From: Paracoccus thiocyanatus
Lineage (GTDB): Bacteria; Pseudomonadota; Alphaproteobacteria; Rhodobacterales; Rhodobacteraceae
Length of the DNA: 64,000 bases
NCBI RefSeq assembly: GCF_900156255.1
Contig: NZ_FTMK01000016.1
Span: 1-64,000, forward strand
Direction of reading: 5' to 3'
Part shown: positions 1 to 8,911 of the stretch, one piece after another
Layout of the letters: each line of letters opens with the position of its first letter
Position numbering within the stretch: the first letter of the stretch is position 1
Notes under the pieces: model-generated
The model's database searches: none
The model's input: only the letters and a program-made list of their open reading frames with translations
Told to the model about the DNA's origin: nothing
Program-made: the position numbers and the translations under genes

Positions 1-35
1 CCTGAACCGGAAAACGCCGAACTCGCTCCTTTTCC

Positions 36-154
36 GGTCTGGTGGCCAAAGCACGAGCAAAACACCCGATCCCATCCCGAACTCGGCCGTTAAGTGCCGT
101 CGCGCCAATGGTACTGCGTCAAAAGACGTGGGAGAGTAGGTCACCGCCAGACCT
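36..154 (+). rRNA. rrf: 5S ribosomal RNA
   Basis: About 119 nt with the classic 5S layout. The 5' end GGTCTGG (36-42) pairs with CCAGACC (147-153) to close helix I. The internal CCCGATCCCATCCCGAACTC block and the late GGGAGAGTAGGTC block are hallmark 5S segments. Its place directly before tRNA-fMet marks the end of a 16S-23S-5S-tRNA-fMet operon, an order usual in Rhodobacteraceae. Short reading frames across it are artefacts. Confidence 0.96.
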
Positions 155-212
155 GAAAAGAAGCGAAAATCTCTCGGAACAAAAAGCACCGCAAAAAACG
201 CGGTGCAAATGC

Positions 213-289
<77 letters not shown>

Positions 290-301
290 ACGATAATTGC
301 G

Positions 302-335
302 AAACCTCCGCTGACACCGTCGCGGAGGTTTTTGC
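302..335 (+). terminator. Intrinsic terminator of the rRNA/tRNA operon
   Basis: Stem AACCTCCGC (303-311) pairs with GCGGAGGTT (322-330) and runs into a T tract. It sits 13 nt after the tRNA-fMet and would end the rRNA operon transcript. Confidence 0.9.
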
Positions 336-375
336 ATTTTTACCCTCATTCCGCAGCGATCGGCTGTTGCGCCCT

Positions 376-390
376 CCCGCAACCAACGAT
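376..390 (+). repeat. 15-bp direct repeat copy 2 (putative attL core)
   Basis: Exact second copy of CCCGCAACCAACGAT, 96 bp after the first and just past the operon terminator. The recombinase remnant begins immediately to its right, so this copy is the more likely element boundary. Read on the minus strand, both copies appear as an LVAG motif in the recombinase reading frame. Confidence 0.6.
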
Positions 391-1697
391 CCCGGCGATA
401 GCAGGTTGTCCAAAGCCTCGGCCTCCGCAAGGAAGTCGGGGTTTTCCTTGCCCGCCGCAAACCGCAGGATCGCACCGAGGTCGCCGCGCAGGACGATGGC
501 TAGCTCGCCATTGTCGGGAACCAGCGTCACCTGATCGACCAGCGACCGAAAGGTCTCGGCAGCGCGAGTACGACCGTCTTCATCTTGCAGATGTTCGTAG
601 AGTTGGCCGATCCGCTGGGCATAGAGACCGGCCATGTTCGGATGCATCAGGGGAGGCGGCTCGTCGGCATTGGCGAGTTTGTCCGCCAGTTCCGCCTTGC
701 GGGCTTCCAGCCCAGTCATCTTCTCCTTCATCGAAGGGTGATACATGCCATCGGTGATCGCATTGATGATCTGGGAAATCTGCCTGCTGATCTTGTCCAG
801 TTCCCGTTTCCAACCCTCCAGATCGGCGCCGCGCTCGATGCGCAGCCGATTCACCTCCCTGGTGAACTCGGTACAGAACTCCTTGAACAGCGCGGGATCC
901 ATCAGATGCTTGCGTAGCCCGTTGAGGATCGAGGCTTCCAGCGCGTCGCGCCGGATGTTGAGCCGGTTGTCGCAGGTGCCCTTGTTGCGCGCCGTCGCAC
1001 AGCCGAGCAGATCCTTCGAGATCATCGTATAGCCGCCACCGCAGCAGCCGCATTTGACGAGGCCGGCGAAGAGGTGCTTCGGGCGACGCCGGTCGTTCAG
1101 GGGATTCGGGCTGGTCTCGACCACATCGTAGGCGAGGCGGCTCTGCCGTGCCTTGACCGCATCCCAGACATCCTGGTCGATGAGCCGCAGGTCGGGAACC
1201 TCATGGACGACCCAATTGCTTTCCGGGTTCAGGCGGGATACGCGCCGACCGGTGTCGGGGTCCTTGATATAGCGCAGCCGGTTCCAGACCAGCTTGCCGA
1301 TATAGAGTTCGTTGTTCAGGATGCCGGTGCCGCGCTTCGGGTTGCCGTGGATCGTTGATGGTCCCCATTCGCTGCCCTGCGGCCCCGGTACGCCTTCGCG
1401 GTTCAGCGCCATGGCGATAGTGCGCGATGATTTCCCCTCGAGATAATCGGCAAAGATGCGGCGCACGATCCCGGCCTCAGTCTCGTTGATGGTCCGGTCG
1501 CCGCGGACGGCTTCCCCACGATCATCGAACTTCTTAACCACGTCATAGCCGTAGCAGAGACCGCCGCCGGATTTGCCATCCTCGACCCGACCGCGCAGCC
1601 CACGGCGGGTCTTGTCGGCCAGATCCTTCAGGAACAGCGCGTTCATCGTGCCCTTCAACCCGACATGCAGATGGGTGATCTCGCCCTCGGACAGGGT

Positions 1698-1886
1698 GAA
1701 CAGCGCACCAGCGGCGAAGAGATGCTGGTAGAACTCGGGATCTAGACCCGGCTTCAGCGCGAAACAGTAGTAGACGAAGGGTATGAGAGCCGTTGGGCGT
1801 TCGAGGCGGAAGACGCAGCCGTAGGGTGCGGTCTTGGAATTGCCCTTGTTATAGGCGAACTCACCTTCATGCAGGAGCGTGTATCG
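1698..1886 (-). pseudogene. HsdS-like fragment fused in frame to the recombinase
   Basis: Residues such as LLHEGEFAYNKGNS and PFVYYCFALKPG are typical of the target-recognition region of type I restriction specificity (S) subunits. Only about 63 residues survive. They are in frame with the recombinase remnant downstream but out of frame with the HsdS-like piece upstream, so two recombination joints lie within 200 bp. No start codon or RBS of its own is visible. Non-functional. Confidence 0.65.
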
Positions 1887-2449
1887 CTCGACGCTTCGCC
1901 GAGAATGGCGCTTACGAGTTCTTCGCGGCGAAAGGCGAGTTGACGGAGCAGCTGCCCCTCCTGCCGGGCGAGGGCATTGAGTTCGACGATACGCTTCTGT
2001 GTGGGCAGGTCGGGGACGGCAATCTCGAGGTTCTCGAGGACCGCCATCGGGATCATCCTGAGACTTGTGCCTTGTGCTTCCGCGCCGAGCCTGCGCTGCG
2101 CATCGGGCTGGTTGATGGCCCATGCCACGTATTCGGGGAGAACTCGGTCCCTGTCGGGGCGAACGATCACCAACGGGACGATGACCACGACGGGCTCCGG
2201 CAGCGAAGCGGGAATGGCCGCCGCGGCGTTCGGCTCGCCACGCGATCGAAAGACGACCTCGCCGCCGCTGACGAAGTATCGGTCAGACAGCTTGTCTAGG
2301 GCGTACCGCTGGAAGTCAGGGCCTGGCGCTTCACCGCCAATCCCAACATCACGTAGCTGCAGCGCCGGCACGCCACCCTCTGCTAGTGGCTCGAGTCTGC
2401 CGCGCGCAGTGTAGCCAGAGTGGATGTCAGAGAGCTCCGCGAGTCGCAT
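1754..2449 (-). pseudogene. Type I restriction S-subunit-like gene, 3' end replaced
   Basis: Starts at ATG 2449 after a good RBS (AGAGGA, 7-nt spacer). Residues 1 to about 185 look like a half-size HsdS: an N-terminal recognition region (LAELSDIHSGYT), a central VVFRSRGEP segment, and a C-terminal conserved helix (PDLPTQKRIVELNALA, then REELVSAIL). From about position 1892 homology stops. The frame runs 46 more codons through out-of-frame HsdS and recombinase DNA, so the last 46 residues are junk. No hsdR or hsdM lies nearby. It may be translated but probably has no partner. Confidence 0.6.
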
Positions 2450-3436
2450 GCAATTATCCTCTGTAAGTAGTTCTACAGAGAATAGAGGGGACCCGCCCGT
2501 CGAGTCAATCCTGAAATGTGCAGTTTTCATCCTACAGAGAAACAGGCAGTGCCCGATGCTGCCATGTGGCAGAAGCGGCTCCATTAACTGCGCGAATGTC
2601 ACCATCGGCCCCCGCCTCTCCTCCCCGACGTGGCCTATGACGGCAAGCTGACTGACGCGATGACCGCGCTGCTGATTTGTGACCCGGAGGTTAAGACGTG
2701 ATTTCCACGACAAACATGTATCTTGACATCCTCGCTAACGAGGCGTCGGAGCGGTCTGGTAGCCTTGGCCCTGCCGCCTCGCTAAATGCGGTCACGGATT
2801 ATGCCGTCGTGCAGGCCCAGCACCGGACGTTGAGGGGAAATCCTCGGCTCCCATGTCTCGAGCGGTTGGACGCCTTCCTTCTCACACAGCCGGGGGCCAG
2901 TTGATGTGCGGATAAGGAAGGTTCTCAGATGCCTGAGGGCGCGCCGCGGAAGTAGACGTGAGCTTCCTGGTGGCCTGGACACAGATCTTTAGAGTGTGCC
3001 GCCGCGCGGCGATAATCCCTCTCATAACGGCTTTGTAAGCGGCAAGTTGCCCCCCCCCGCTAACCCTCGCACCTGTCATTTTTTGCGCCGCTCGCCGAAC
3101 GACCGCTTCCGGGAATGCTGTCGCGCAGCAATCGGTCGAGGCGACCGGCGGCAATGGGCCGACCGTTCGCTCTGCAACTGTATTCGCTCCGGTCAGTCCG
3201 AACGTCGCTAAGGGCTCGAAGTAGCCATGCGGCGGTGCAGCAGTCTGGGCAAGCCTCCAGGACGGGGCATATGGCGCTCGCGGCCCAAACCGGACTTTCA
3301 CCCGTTGGCAACATGCTGCGTCGCAGTTTTCCAAAAAAGAACCTTCAATCCTAGGTCTCAGGCCGCTAGCCTCTCGAAGGCACTGCGCAATCCGGCGCGT
3401 CTTCAAATTCGAAGGCCCTAAAGTCAACTGGTTGAT
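2450..3436. other. 987-bp region without a recognised gene
   Basis: Between the HsdS-like remnant and the NACHT gene. Open frames exist on both strands (for example 2882-3427 minus) but have no recognisable domain, weak or no RBS, and they overlap each other. I see no RNA gene, clear terminator or repeat. It may hold the promoter of the gene at 3437, but no convincing -35/-10 pair stands out. Confidence 0.5.
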
Positions 3437-6400
3437 ATGTCGAACTATATTTCAGTATCTCGCAGATTTGCTCTCGCTGAAAAAGCTGAACTCAGAGACC
3501 CCGACTACTTGTCGTTCTTTGGATCGGTGCCCGACGGAGTCTACAAGTGGCTGGACCTACTTGAAATGACGCCCTTGGTAATACTGGGTGAGGGGCGTAC
3601 CGGAAAAACACGAGAATTCGAAAAACAAGTCGAGAAGCTTCGCGCATCAGGAAGCGACGCGTTCTTCATTCCGTTGGAACGACTTCACGACGAAGACTTG
3701 GAAAGCGCCATGCTGCCAGCAGACGTCGAGGCGTTTGAGAGATGGAGACGAAGTCCCACGGCGGTGGCGTACTTCTTCTTGGACGCCTTGGACGAACTGA
3801 AGCTCAGAGAAGGTTCCTTACGCTCTGCTGTGAAAAAACTCCAAAGGGCGTGTGAGCCGCATTTTGCTCGTACGAAACTTGTGCTTTCTTGTCGGCCGGC
3901 AGACTGGCAATCACAAATTGATTCACAACACCTCGAACCGTTTTGCGTGGCCCAACGTGCTCATCTTTCGAGCGGGGAGACGACAGTTATATCGGTTAAG
4001 GCGAGTCGGAGCGATGGAAAGCACATTCGAACCGACAGCGGTACCGAAAACCCTGTTGGTCGAGTCGTAACATGGCTGAAACGCAAATTCTCCCGGCAGC
4101 CTTCATCGCACGCCGCACAGATCGATCAGGGCAGTGAAGACTTCTTCTTGGAGGTGATTTCAAAGTCAAAAGCCGAACAAGGGAAACACAAATCAACTCA
4201 AGAAGCCCCTGACGCCTCGAAAAGCGTCTCTCCAACAATCGTCACCCTTCTCCCGCTAAGCAAGGATGAGATACGAGAGTTCGCGCAAAGATATTCGCCA
4301 TCATGTGCCGACGCATTTTGCCAACATTTGGAAGCCCATGATTTTTGGCATCTGTATCGCCTACCTGCTGAGATAATCGATGCGCTTGACCAATTGTCCA
4401 CCAACGTGCCCTTGGGCACCTTGGAAGATCAACTTCGGCTTGGTATTCAGAGAAAACTGCGAGAGAAGCACCCCAACAAGCGGCAAGCATTAAGTGTCGA
4501 GAAGGCCCAAAAAGGTGCGGAGCGGATAGCACTCGCCTTATTCTTGCTAAAAAAGCGCACGCTGACGGTTAATGAGAGCGGAGATCCTGAGAAACTAGAT
4601 ATTGGCGACATCTTGATCGATTGGACGCCAGAAGAACAACAAGAGCTCATAGGGAAAACCCTCTTCGATCCGAGCGGAGTCGGCTCCGTCAGATTTCACC
4701 ATCGTGCTACGCAAGAGTACTTGGCGGCGTTACGCCTCGACCGTTTGCGGTCAGATGGTATCCATAATCGATCTCTGTTTGCCCTACTTTTTGGAGAGGT
4801 CGGTGGCGAGGCAGTCGTAAAACCCAGTATGGCCCCGGTAGCGGCTTGGCTTGCGCTTTGGCATGTTGATATCCGACGAATGGTACTCGCGCGCGAACCG
4901 GCGCTGCTGTTCCGTCAAGGTTTGCCCAGTGCGCTGTCTTTGGACATCAGAGCGGAGGTTTTACGCGCTTACGTTCCTCAATATGCAGGTAAGGGATGGT
5001 GTCGTGCGGGTGTCGGGCATGAAGAGCTAAAGCGTGTAGCGCGCCCCGAGCTTAGCGATCTCGTTCGAGAATTGTGGGCCGATGCCTATACTGGTCATGA
5101 TAGCCGCGAACTTCTTTTGGAAATGATCTGGCTAACGCCAATGCCGGATTGCGCAGACCTTTCGCTCGCGGCGGCTTTGGACAACACGTTGGAGCCACAT
5201 CATCGTACCTACGCGTCTTGGGGCGTTTTGGCCGCAGGAAATCAGGCTCAAAAACAAGATCTTGCACAAGCCGTCTTAGATTCGTCGCTCCCGCAGCGCG
5301 TCATAAGGAATGTTCTGCCAAAAATGGTGCCTTCGTTGATTGAAGTCAGCGATTTCTTGCAGTTGGTGGATGGACTAGACGACACGCCAAACGATGTCCA
5401 CGGCCTGAATTACACTATATATCGCGTTACCAAATCGGATGGCCTTGGCCGGGAAGAGCAAGTTGCTTTGAGAGATGCACTGGTTGAGTCCATCTGGACG
5501 ACACGACAATCTGATTGCCGAATGTACCAAGCTCGATCTCCAAAAGATCACTACCAAGATGGGTTGATCGCGAGCTGTAAGGCGACAATTCCGGAAAGTG
5601 ACGAAGACGCGACAGCTTGGGCAAGGGCCCTTGCAATCGCAGTTCATTTTGGGGAGCGGGATGAAAGCATCATCGCGGAGAAGGAAACCAAGGCAATTTG
5701 GTCAGCATTGGATGAACATCCTAGGCTTCGAGAAGCGTATCTCTGGGCATGCCTAGATCTGGCCGATGATCTAGAGGGTCATGAGGAAGACTGGCCTAGA
5801 TTCATACGTGCCGTTTCGGAAAGCAGGTGTTCAATTCGATTCAACAAAGAAGATAAATCTTGGTTGCTTGGATCCATCTCTGCAGAGGCACCTGAAAATC
5901 GCCGTGGCATCGCTTTTCAGGCGTTGATCTATTTCTTTGATCTTAAGGCCGAAACAGAGCTTGCGGCCTCAATTGAGGCGCTCGTCGCTGATCGAGAAGA
6001 CTGGCTTGAAACCCTCGGACACATTCGCAACCCTCAGCCTCGTGAACCCGATGAATGGGAAATCAAGATTGAAGCAAGGCGGGCTGAGCGCGAAGCGGAA
6101 GAAGCGAAACGAATAGAAGACTGGAAAGCGTGGCGCGACGAGATACTGGCATCCTCGGATTTTCTGATGGATTCGGATAGGCGACTCGGGATTCTTTATG
6201 ATGCGAAGAAGGTCATCAGCCAAGGTATCAGTCGTGACAGCACATGGGGGCATTGGGATAGCGCAATCATTGCACGCGCTCTGGGTAACGACTTTCTAAA
6301 CCGATACCGTCAAGAGTTGTCTGTTTTCTGGCGGCATACTGACGTTCAGCTAAAAAGCGAACGGACACCTGAAGAGCGAAATAGCTATCCAGCCAGTTGG

Positions 6401-7879
6401 TTGCTCGCATTGGCGGCAGTTAAGGCAGAGTCCGAAACAGACGGTTGGGCGACGTCACTATCTCATGACGAAGCCATCCGAGCCGCGAGGATCTCATGCG
6501 TCGAATTAAATGGGTTCGGTGGCTATTTATCCATGCTTGATCAGGCGCACCCCAATGCGGTCGCGGAAGTAGTATCCTGGGAGGCTCTGGCGCAATTGCA
6601 GCAACTTGCCGATATCGGGCAGGCCGAGATTTTTCATGATGTATTGTACCATGGAACAGCAAACATGAAGTCCGCGGTAGCTACTTGCATCGCCCCTCGA
6701 ATTGCGGACTTTCTTTCGACTGAGCAGGCGGGCGCGAGGAACGCTCTAGAGTATGCAATCCGTATCATCGAGGAGGCAGGCGGGGCGGAGCATCGTCAGC
6801 ATGCAAAGGATCAGCTTGAAGCATCACTTAGAGACGAAAGCCTTTCGGCGGGCTTCGCGCTGTCGCTTCTTGTAACAATTGATGCAGAGGCAGGTTGCCG
6901 ACAACTTTTGCTTAAAACCGAGGACCTAGGTAGTGCCGAAAGCCGTCAAGACGCAATTGATGTATTCGCATCGGTCTTTGGTGACCGTCGTTCTGGACGT
7001 GTGCCTGACTTGACCGAAATACCAGATGATCGCCGCGTCCCTCTCGTGAAAGACCTCGTACTGCGTGCCTACCAAGCCGTTCGGAGAGATGAGGATATCG
7101 AGCACGAGGGCACCTATACGCCAGACCTACGTGACAATGCTCAGGACGCTCGATCCTTCCTTCTTGAGACGCTTGTGAACTTAAGGCTACCGGAAACACT
7201 GGCTGCCATCCATGAACTAGCCGAACAACCTGAACTCAGCCACATGCCGGATCGCTTGCGCCAGATGGCTTACGAGATCGCAGCGCAAATAAGCGACATG
7301 ACCGCGCATCCGGTTGCCGCGTTCCAAGCACTAGACCGAGACGGTGCGTTCGTTCCGTTCGACCACAAATCGCTTTTCACAGCCATGATGGCGAAACTCG
7401 ACACCTTCGAGCATGACATTTTGTATGCGGAAGATTCTCCAGTCGACGCGCTTCGACTTCTAGAGCAGGAAACGGAACTGCGTCGCTCTATAGCTTTCTG
7501 GCTTCGTAAAGCAGATCATGGCGTTTTTGATTTCACACAGGAAGCTGTTGTGGTCGAGGAGAACCGAACAGATATCCGCTTTCACCCAAGAGCTATGCCC
7601 GGGTATGCGACAGTTGAATTGAAAAGAGAGACATGGAGTGTTCGCGAGTTGGAGCATGCTCTAAGCAACCAGCTAGTCGGTCAATACTTGCAACATGACA
7701 ATTGTCGTGCCGGATGCCTTCTAATTTGCCAAGCTAAAGCGAAACGATGGCGGCACCCCGATACAAATGCGTGGATGTCTTTGAAGGATGTAGTCGAACA
7801 TTTGGAAACGATGGCAAGAAAGGTGATGGCAGCACGCCCAGAGTTACATGTTGCGGTGAAGGGGATTGACTACTCTTGA
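3437..7879 (+). CDS. NACHT-type NTPase with C-terminal PD-(D/E)XK-like nuclease (predicted defence protein)
   Basis: A 1480-residue single-gene unit. Visible motifs are Walker A GEGRTGKT (51-58), Walker B FFLDALDE (113-120), a sensor-like segment KLVLSCRPADW (147-157) and, near residue 420, FHHRATQEYLAAL. The last resembles the H-x-x-x-QE-Y-LAA signature that follows the NTPase core in NACHT proteins. Residues about 450-1350 look all-helical and repeat-like. The C-terminus has D1379, then E1394-L-K1396, followed by SNQLVGQYL, a spacing typical of PD-(D/E)XK nucleases. Known STAND defence proteins (Avs, bNACHT) mostly place the effector first and the sensor last; here the nuclease is last. The gene is clearly richer in A+T than its neighbours, a sign of recent transfer. 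The RBS is poor; ATG 3437 is the first in frame after a stop at 3419. The defence role is an inference. Confidence 0.75.
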   Translation: MSNYISVSRRFALAEKAELRDPDYLSFFGSVPDGVYKWLDLLEMTPLVILGEGRTGKTREFEKQVEKLRASGSDAFFIPLERLHDEDLESAMLPADVEAFERWRRSPTAVAYFFLDALDELKLREGSLRSAVKKLQRACEPHFARTKLVLSCRPADWQSQIDSQHLEPFCVAQRAHLSSGETTVISVKASRSDGKHIRTDSGTENPVGRVVTWLKRKFSRQPSSHAAQIDQGSEDFFLEVISKSKAEQGKHKSTQEAPDASKSVSPTIVTLLPLSKDEIREFAQRYSPSCADAFCQHLEAHDFWHLYRLPAEIIDALDQLSTNVPLGTLEDQLRLGIQRKLREKHPNKRQALSVEKAQKGAERIALALFLLKKRTLTVNESGDPEKLDIGDILIDWTPEEQQELIGKTLFDPSGVGSVRFHHRATQEYLAALRLDRLRSDGIHNRSLFALLFGEVGGEAVVKPSMAPVAAWLALWHVDIRRMVLAREPALLFRQGLPSALSLDIRAEVLRAYVPQYAGKGWCRAGVGHEELKRVARPELSDLVRELWADAYTGHDSRELLLEMIWLTPMPDCADLSLAAALDNTLEPHHRTYASWGVLAAGNQAQKQDLAQAVLDSSLPQRVIRNVLPKMVPSLIEVSDFLQLVDGLDDTPNDVHGLNYTIYRVTKSDGLGREEQVALRDALVESIWTTRQSDCRMYQARSPKDHYQDGLIASCKATIPESDEDATAWARALAIAVHFGERDESIIAEKETKAIWSALDEHPRLREAYLWACLDLADDLEGHEEDWPRFIRAVSESRCSIRFNKEDKSWLLGSISAEAPENRRGIAFQALIYFFDLKAETELAASIEALVADREDWLETLGHIRNPQPREPDEWEIKIEARRAEREAEEAKRIEDWKAWRDEILASSDFLMDSDRRLGILYDAKKVISQGISRDSTWGHWDSAIIARALGNDFLNRYRQELSVFWRHTDVQLKSERTPEERNSYPASWLLALAAVKAESETDGWATSLSHDEAIRAARISCVELNGFGGYLSMLDQAHPNAVAEVVSWEALAQLQQLADIGQAEIFHDVLYHGTANMKSAVATCIAPRIADFLSTEQAGARNALEYAIRIIEEAGGAEHRQHAKDQLEASLRDESLSAGFALSLLVTIDAEAGCRQLLLKTEDLGSAESRQDAIDVFASVFGDRRSGRVPDLTEIPDDRRVPLVKDLVLRAYQAVRRDEDIEHEGTYTPDLRDNAQDARSFLLETLVNLRLPETLAAIHELAEQPELSHMPDRLRQMAYEIAAQISDMTAHPVAAFQALDRDGAFVPFDHKSLFTAMMAKLDTFEHDILYAEDSPVDALRLLEQETELRRSIAFWLRKADHGVFDFTQEAVVVEENRTDIRFHPRAMPGYATVELKRETWSVRELEHALSNQLVGQYLQHDNCRAGCLLICQAKAKRWRHPDTNAWMSLKDVVEHLETMARKVMAARPELHVAVKGIDYS

Positions 7880-8167
7880 TTCTGAGAAGCTTCGATCCAC
7901 GAATGGCGTATGGGATCAATTCGACCAGAATCTGATCGACTGTTGACTAATGATCAGGCCTTTGAGCCGGATGCCGCCAAAGTCCGGTACTTCTTCGACG
8001 CCCGCGAGGCACGCGGATGCAGCGAAGGACCGCTTCCCGCCTTCATGTAGAAATGCGCGTGGCGCAGCATCGGTCAGTTTGAGCTCGCCACGGGCCTTCG
8101 CTGCGGCTCGCTCGAGTGGTGGCAGTGACCGACAGAACACATTTCTAACTTGACTGTCAGGATAAGT
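7880..8167. other. Intergenic segment between NACHT gene and ardC remnant
   Basis: About 290 bp with no recognised gene. A 74-codon minus-strand frame (7916-8140) has no family I know. The right edge (around 8165) is the point where ardC homology begins abruptly, so the segment carries the right junction of the inserted NACHT region. No terminator is evident. Confidence 0.45.
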
Positions 8168-8396
8168 CGCCGAGATGAACGCGGCATTCTGCTGCGCCTC
8201 GCTTGGTATCGCGCCGACCGTGCGCCATGCCGACTATATCGGCTCCTGGCTGGAGGTGCTGCGCGAGGACAACCGCGCCATCGTCCGCGCAGCTTCTCAG
8301 GCCAGCAAGGCGGCCGACTGGCTGCTGTCGCATCTGCCCGACGAAGATGCCGGGGAGCCGGTTCCGGCTGCAATCGAAGGGAGGGTCGCGGCATGA
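8168..8396 (+). pseudogene. ArdC-like antirestriction protein, C-terminal remnant
   Basis: The frame encodes about 75 residues (AAFCCASLGI, then DYIGSWLEVLREDNRAI and ASKAADWLL) that match the extreme C-terminus of ArdC/zincin-like antirestriction proteins. Homology starts at VAE, directly after an in-frame stop, so the ssDNA-binding domain and HExxH metallopeptidase core are lost. An internal ATG at 8175 is in frame but would make only the tail. The stop overlaps the start of the next gene (ATGA), as expected for the intact ardC-DUF2958 arrangement of this element family. The left part was probably removed when the NACHT region arrived. Confidence 0.7.
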
Positions 8397-8788
8397 TCCT
8401 TTTGACCGGAACACAGCGCGACCGGCTTCTGGCCAATGGTCGCCAACGTGATGTGGATCACATCCCCGTCGTGAAATTCTTCAACCCCTTCGGCGCGGGC
8501 GTCTGGCTCGCCACTGAGCTGGATCAGGGCGGCGACATCATGTTCGGCCTGGCCGATATCGGCTACCCCGAACTTGGCTCGTGGAGCCTGGAAGAGCTGC
8601 GCAGGGTCCGATTGCCCTTCGGCATGGGGATCGAGCGGGATCTGCTCTTCACCGGGGATTTCCCGATCTCGGTCTGGGCGGAGGCTGCGCGGGAAGCCGG
8701 CAGCATCCGTGCGGCGGAGCGAGCCCTCTACCGCGCCGGTGCGGCATTCACCTGCACATCCGCAGATACGGAAAGCCGGGATTCCTGA
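8393..8788 (+). CDS. DUF2958 family protein
   Basis: 131 residues. Begins MILLTGTQRDRLLANG and contains PVVKFFNPFGAGVWLATEL and FGLADIGYPELGSW, the conserved signature of DUF2958, a small family common on alphaproteobacterial plasmids and ICEs beside ardC. The start ATG 8393 overlaps the ardC stop. Biochemical function is unknown. The last 20 or so residues are less conserved. Confidence 0.85.
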   Translation: MILLTGTQRDRLLANGRQRDVDHIPVVKFFNPFGAGVWLATELDQGGDIMFGLADIGYPELGSWSLEELRRVRLPFGMGIERDLLFTGDFPISVWAEAAREAGSIRAAERALYRAGAAFTCTSADTESRDS

Positions 8789-8828
8789 TTTCCGGCTGTC
8801 GGCTTTGTGGCCTGGCGTCGCGCTCTTC

Positions 8829-8911
8829 AGAGGAAGAGGGCGGCGCTTCGCTTCGTGACGGGTTGGAGGTCGAGAGAGAGGCTCCCGGCCGCCCGTCGCG
8901 GAGAAACCACC
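8829..8911 (+). promoter_or_regulatory. Recurrent leader, copy 1
   Basis: GTGACGGGTTGGAGG, then CGAGAGAGAGGCTCCCGGC and CCGTCGCGGAG before the parB-like ATG. It aligns along its length with the leader at 14401-14486 and more loosely with those at 12971, 16890 and 17464. Probably a shared promoter/5' UTR module. Confidence 0.5.

Noticed and set aside
2882..3427. 181-codon minus-strand frame upstream of the NACHT gene
   Set aside because: No recognisable domain, overlaps other frames, composition like translated non-coding DNA, no good RBS.
7916..8140. 74-codon minus frame between NACHT gene and ardC remnant as an antitoxin partner
   Set aside because: No RBS, no DNA-binding or antitoxin motif, and opposite orientation to the NACHT gene.
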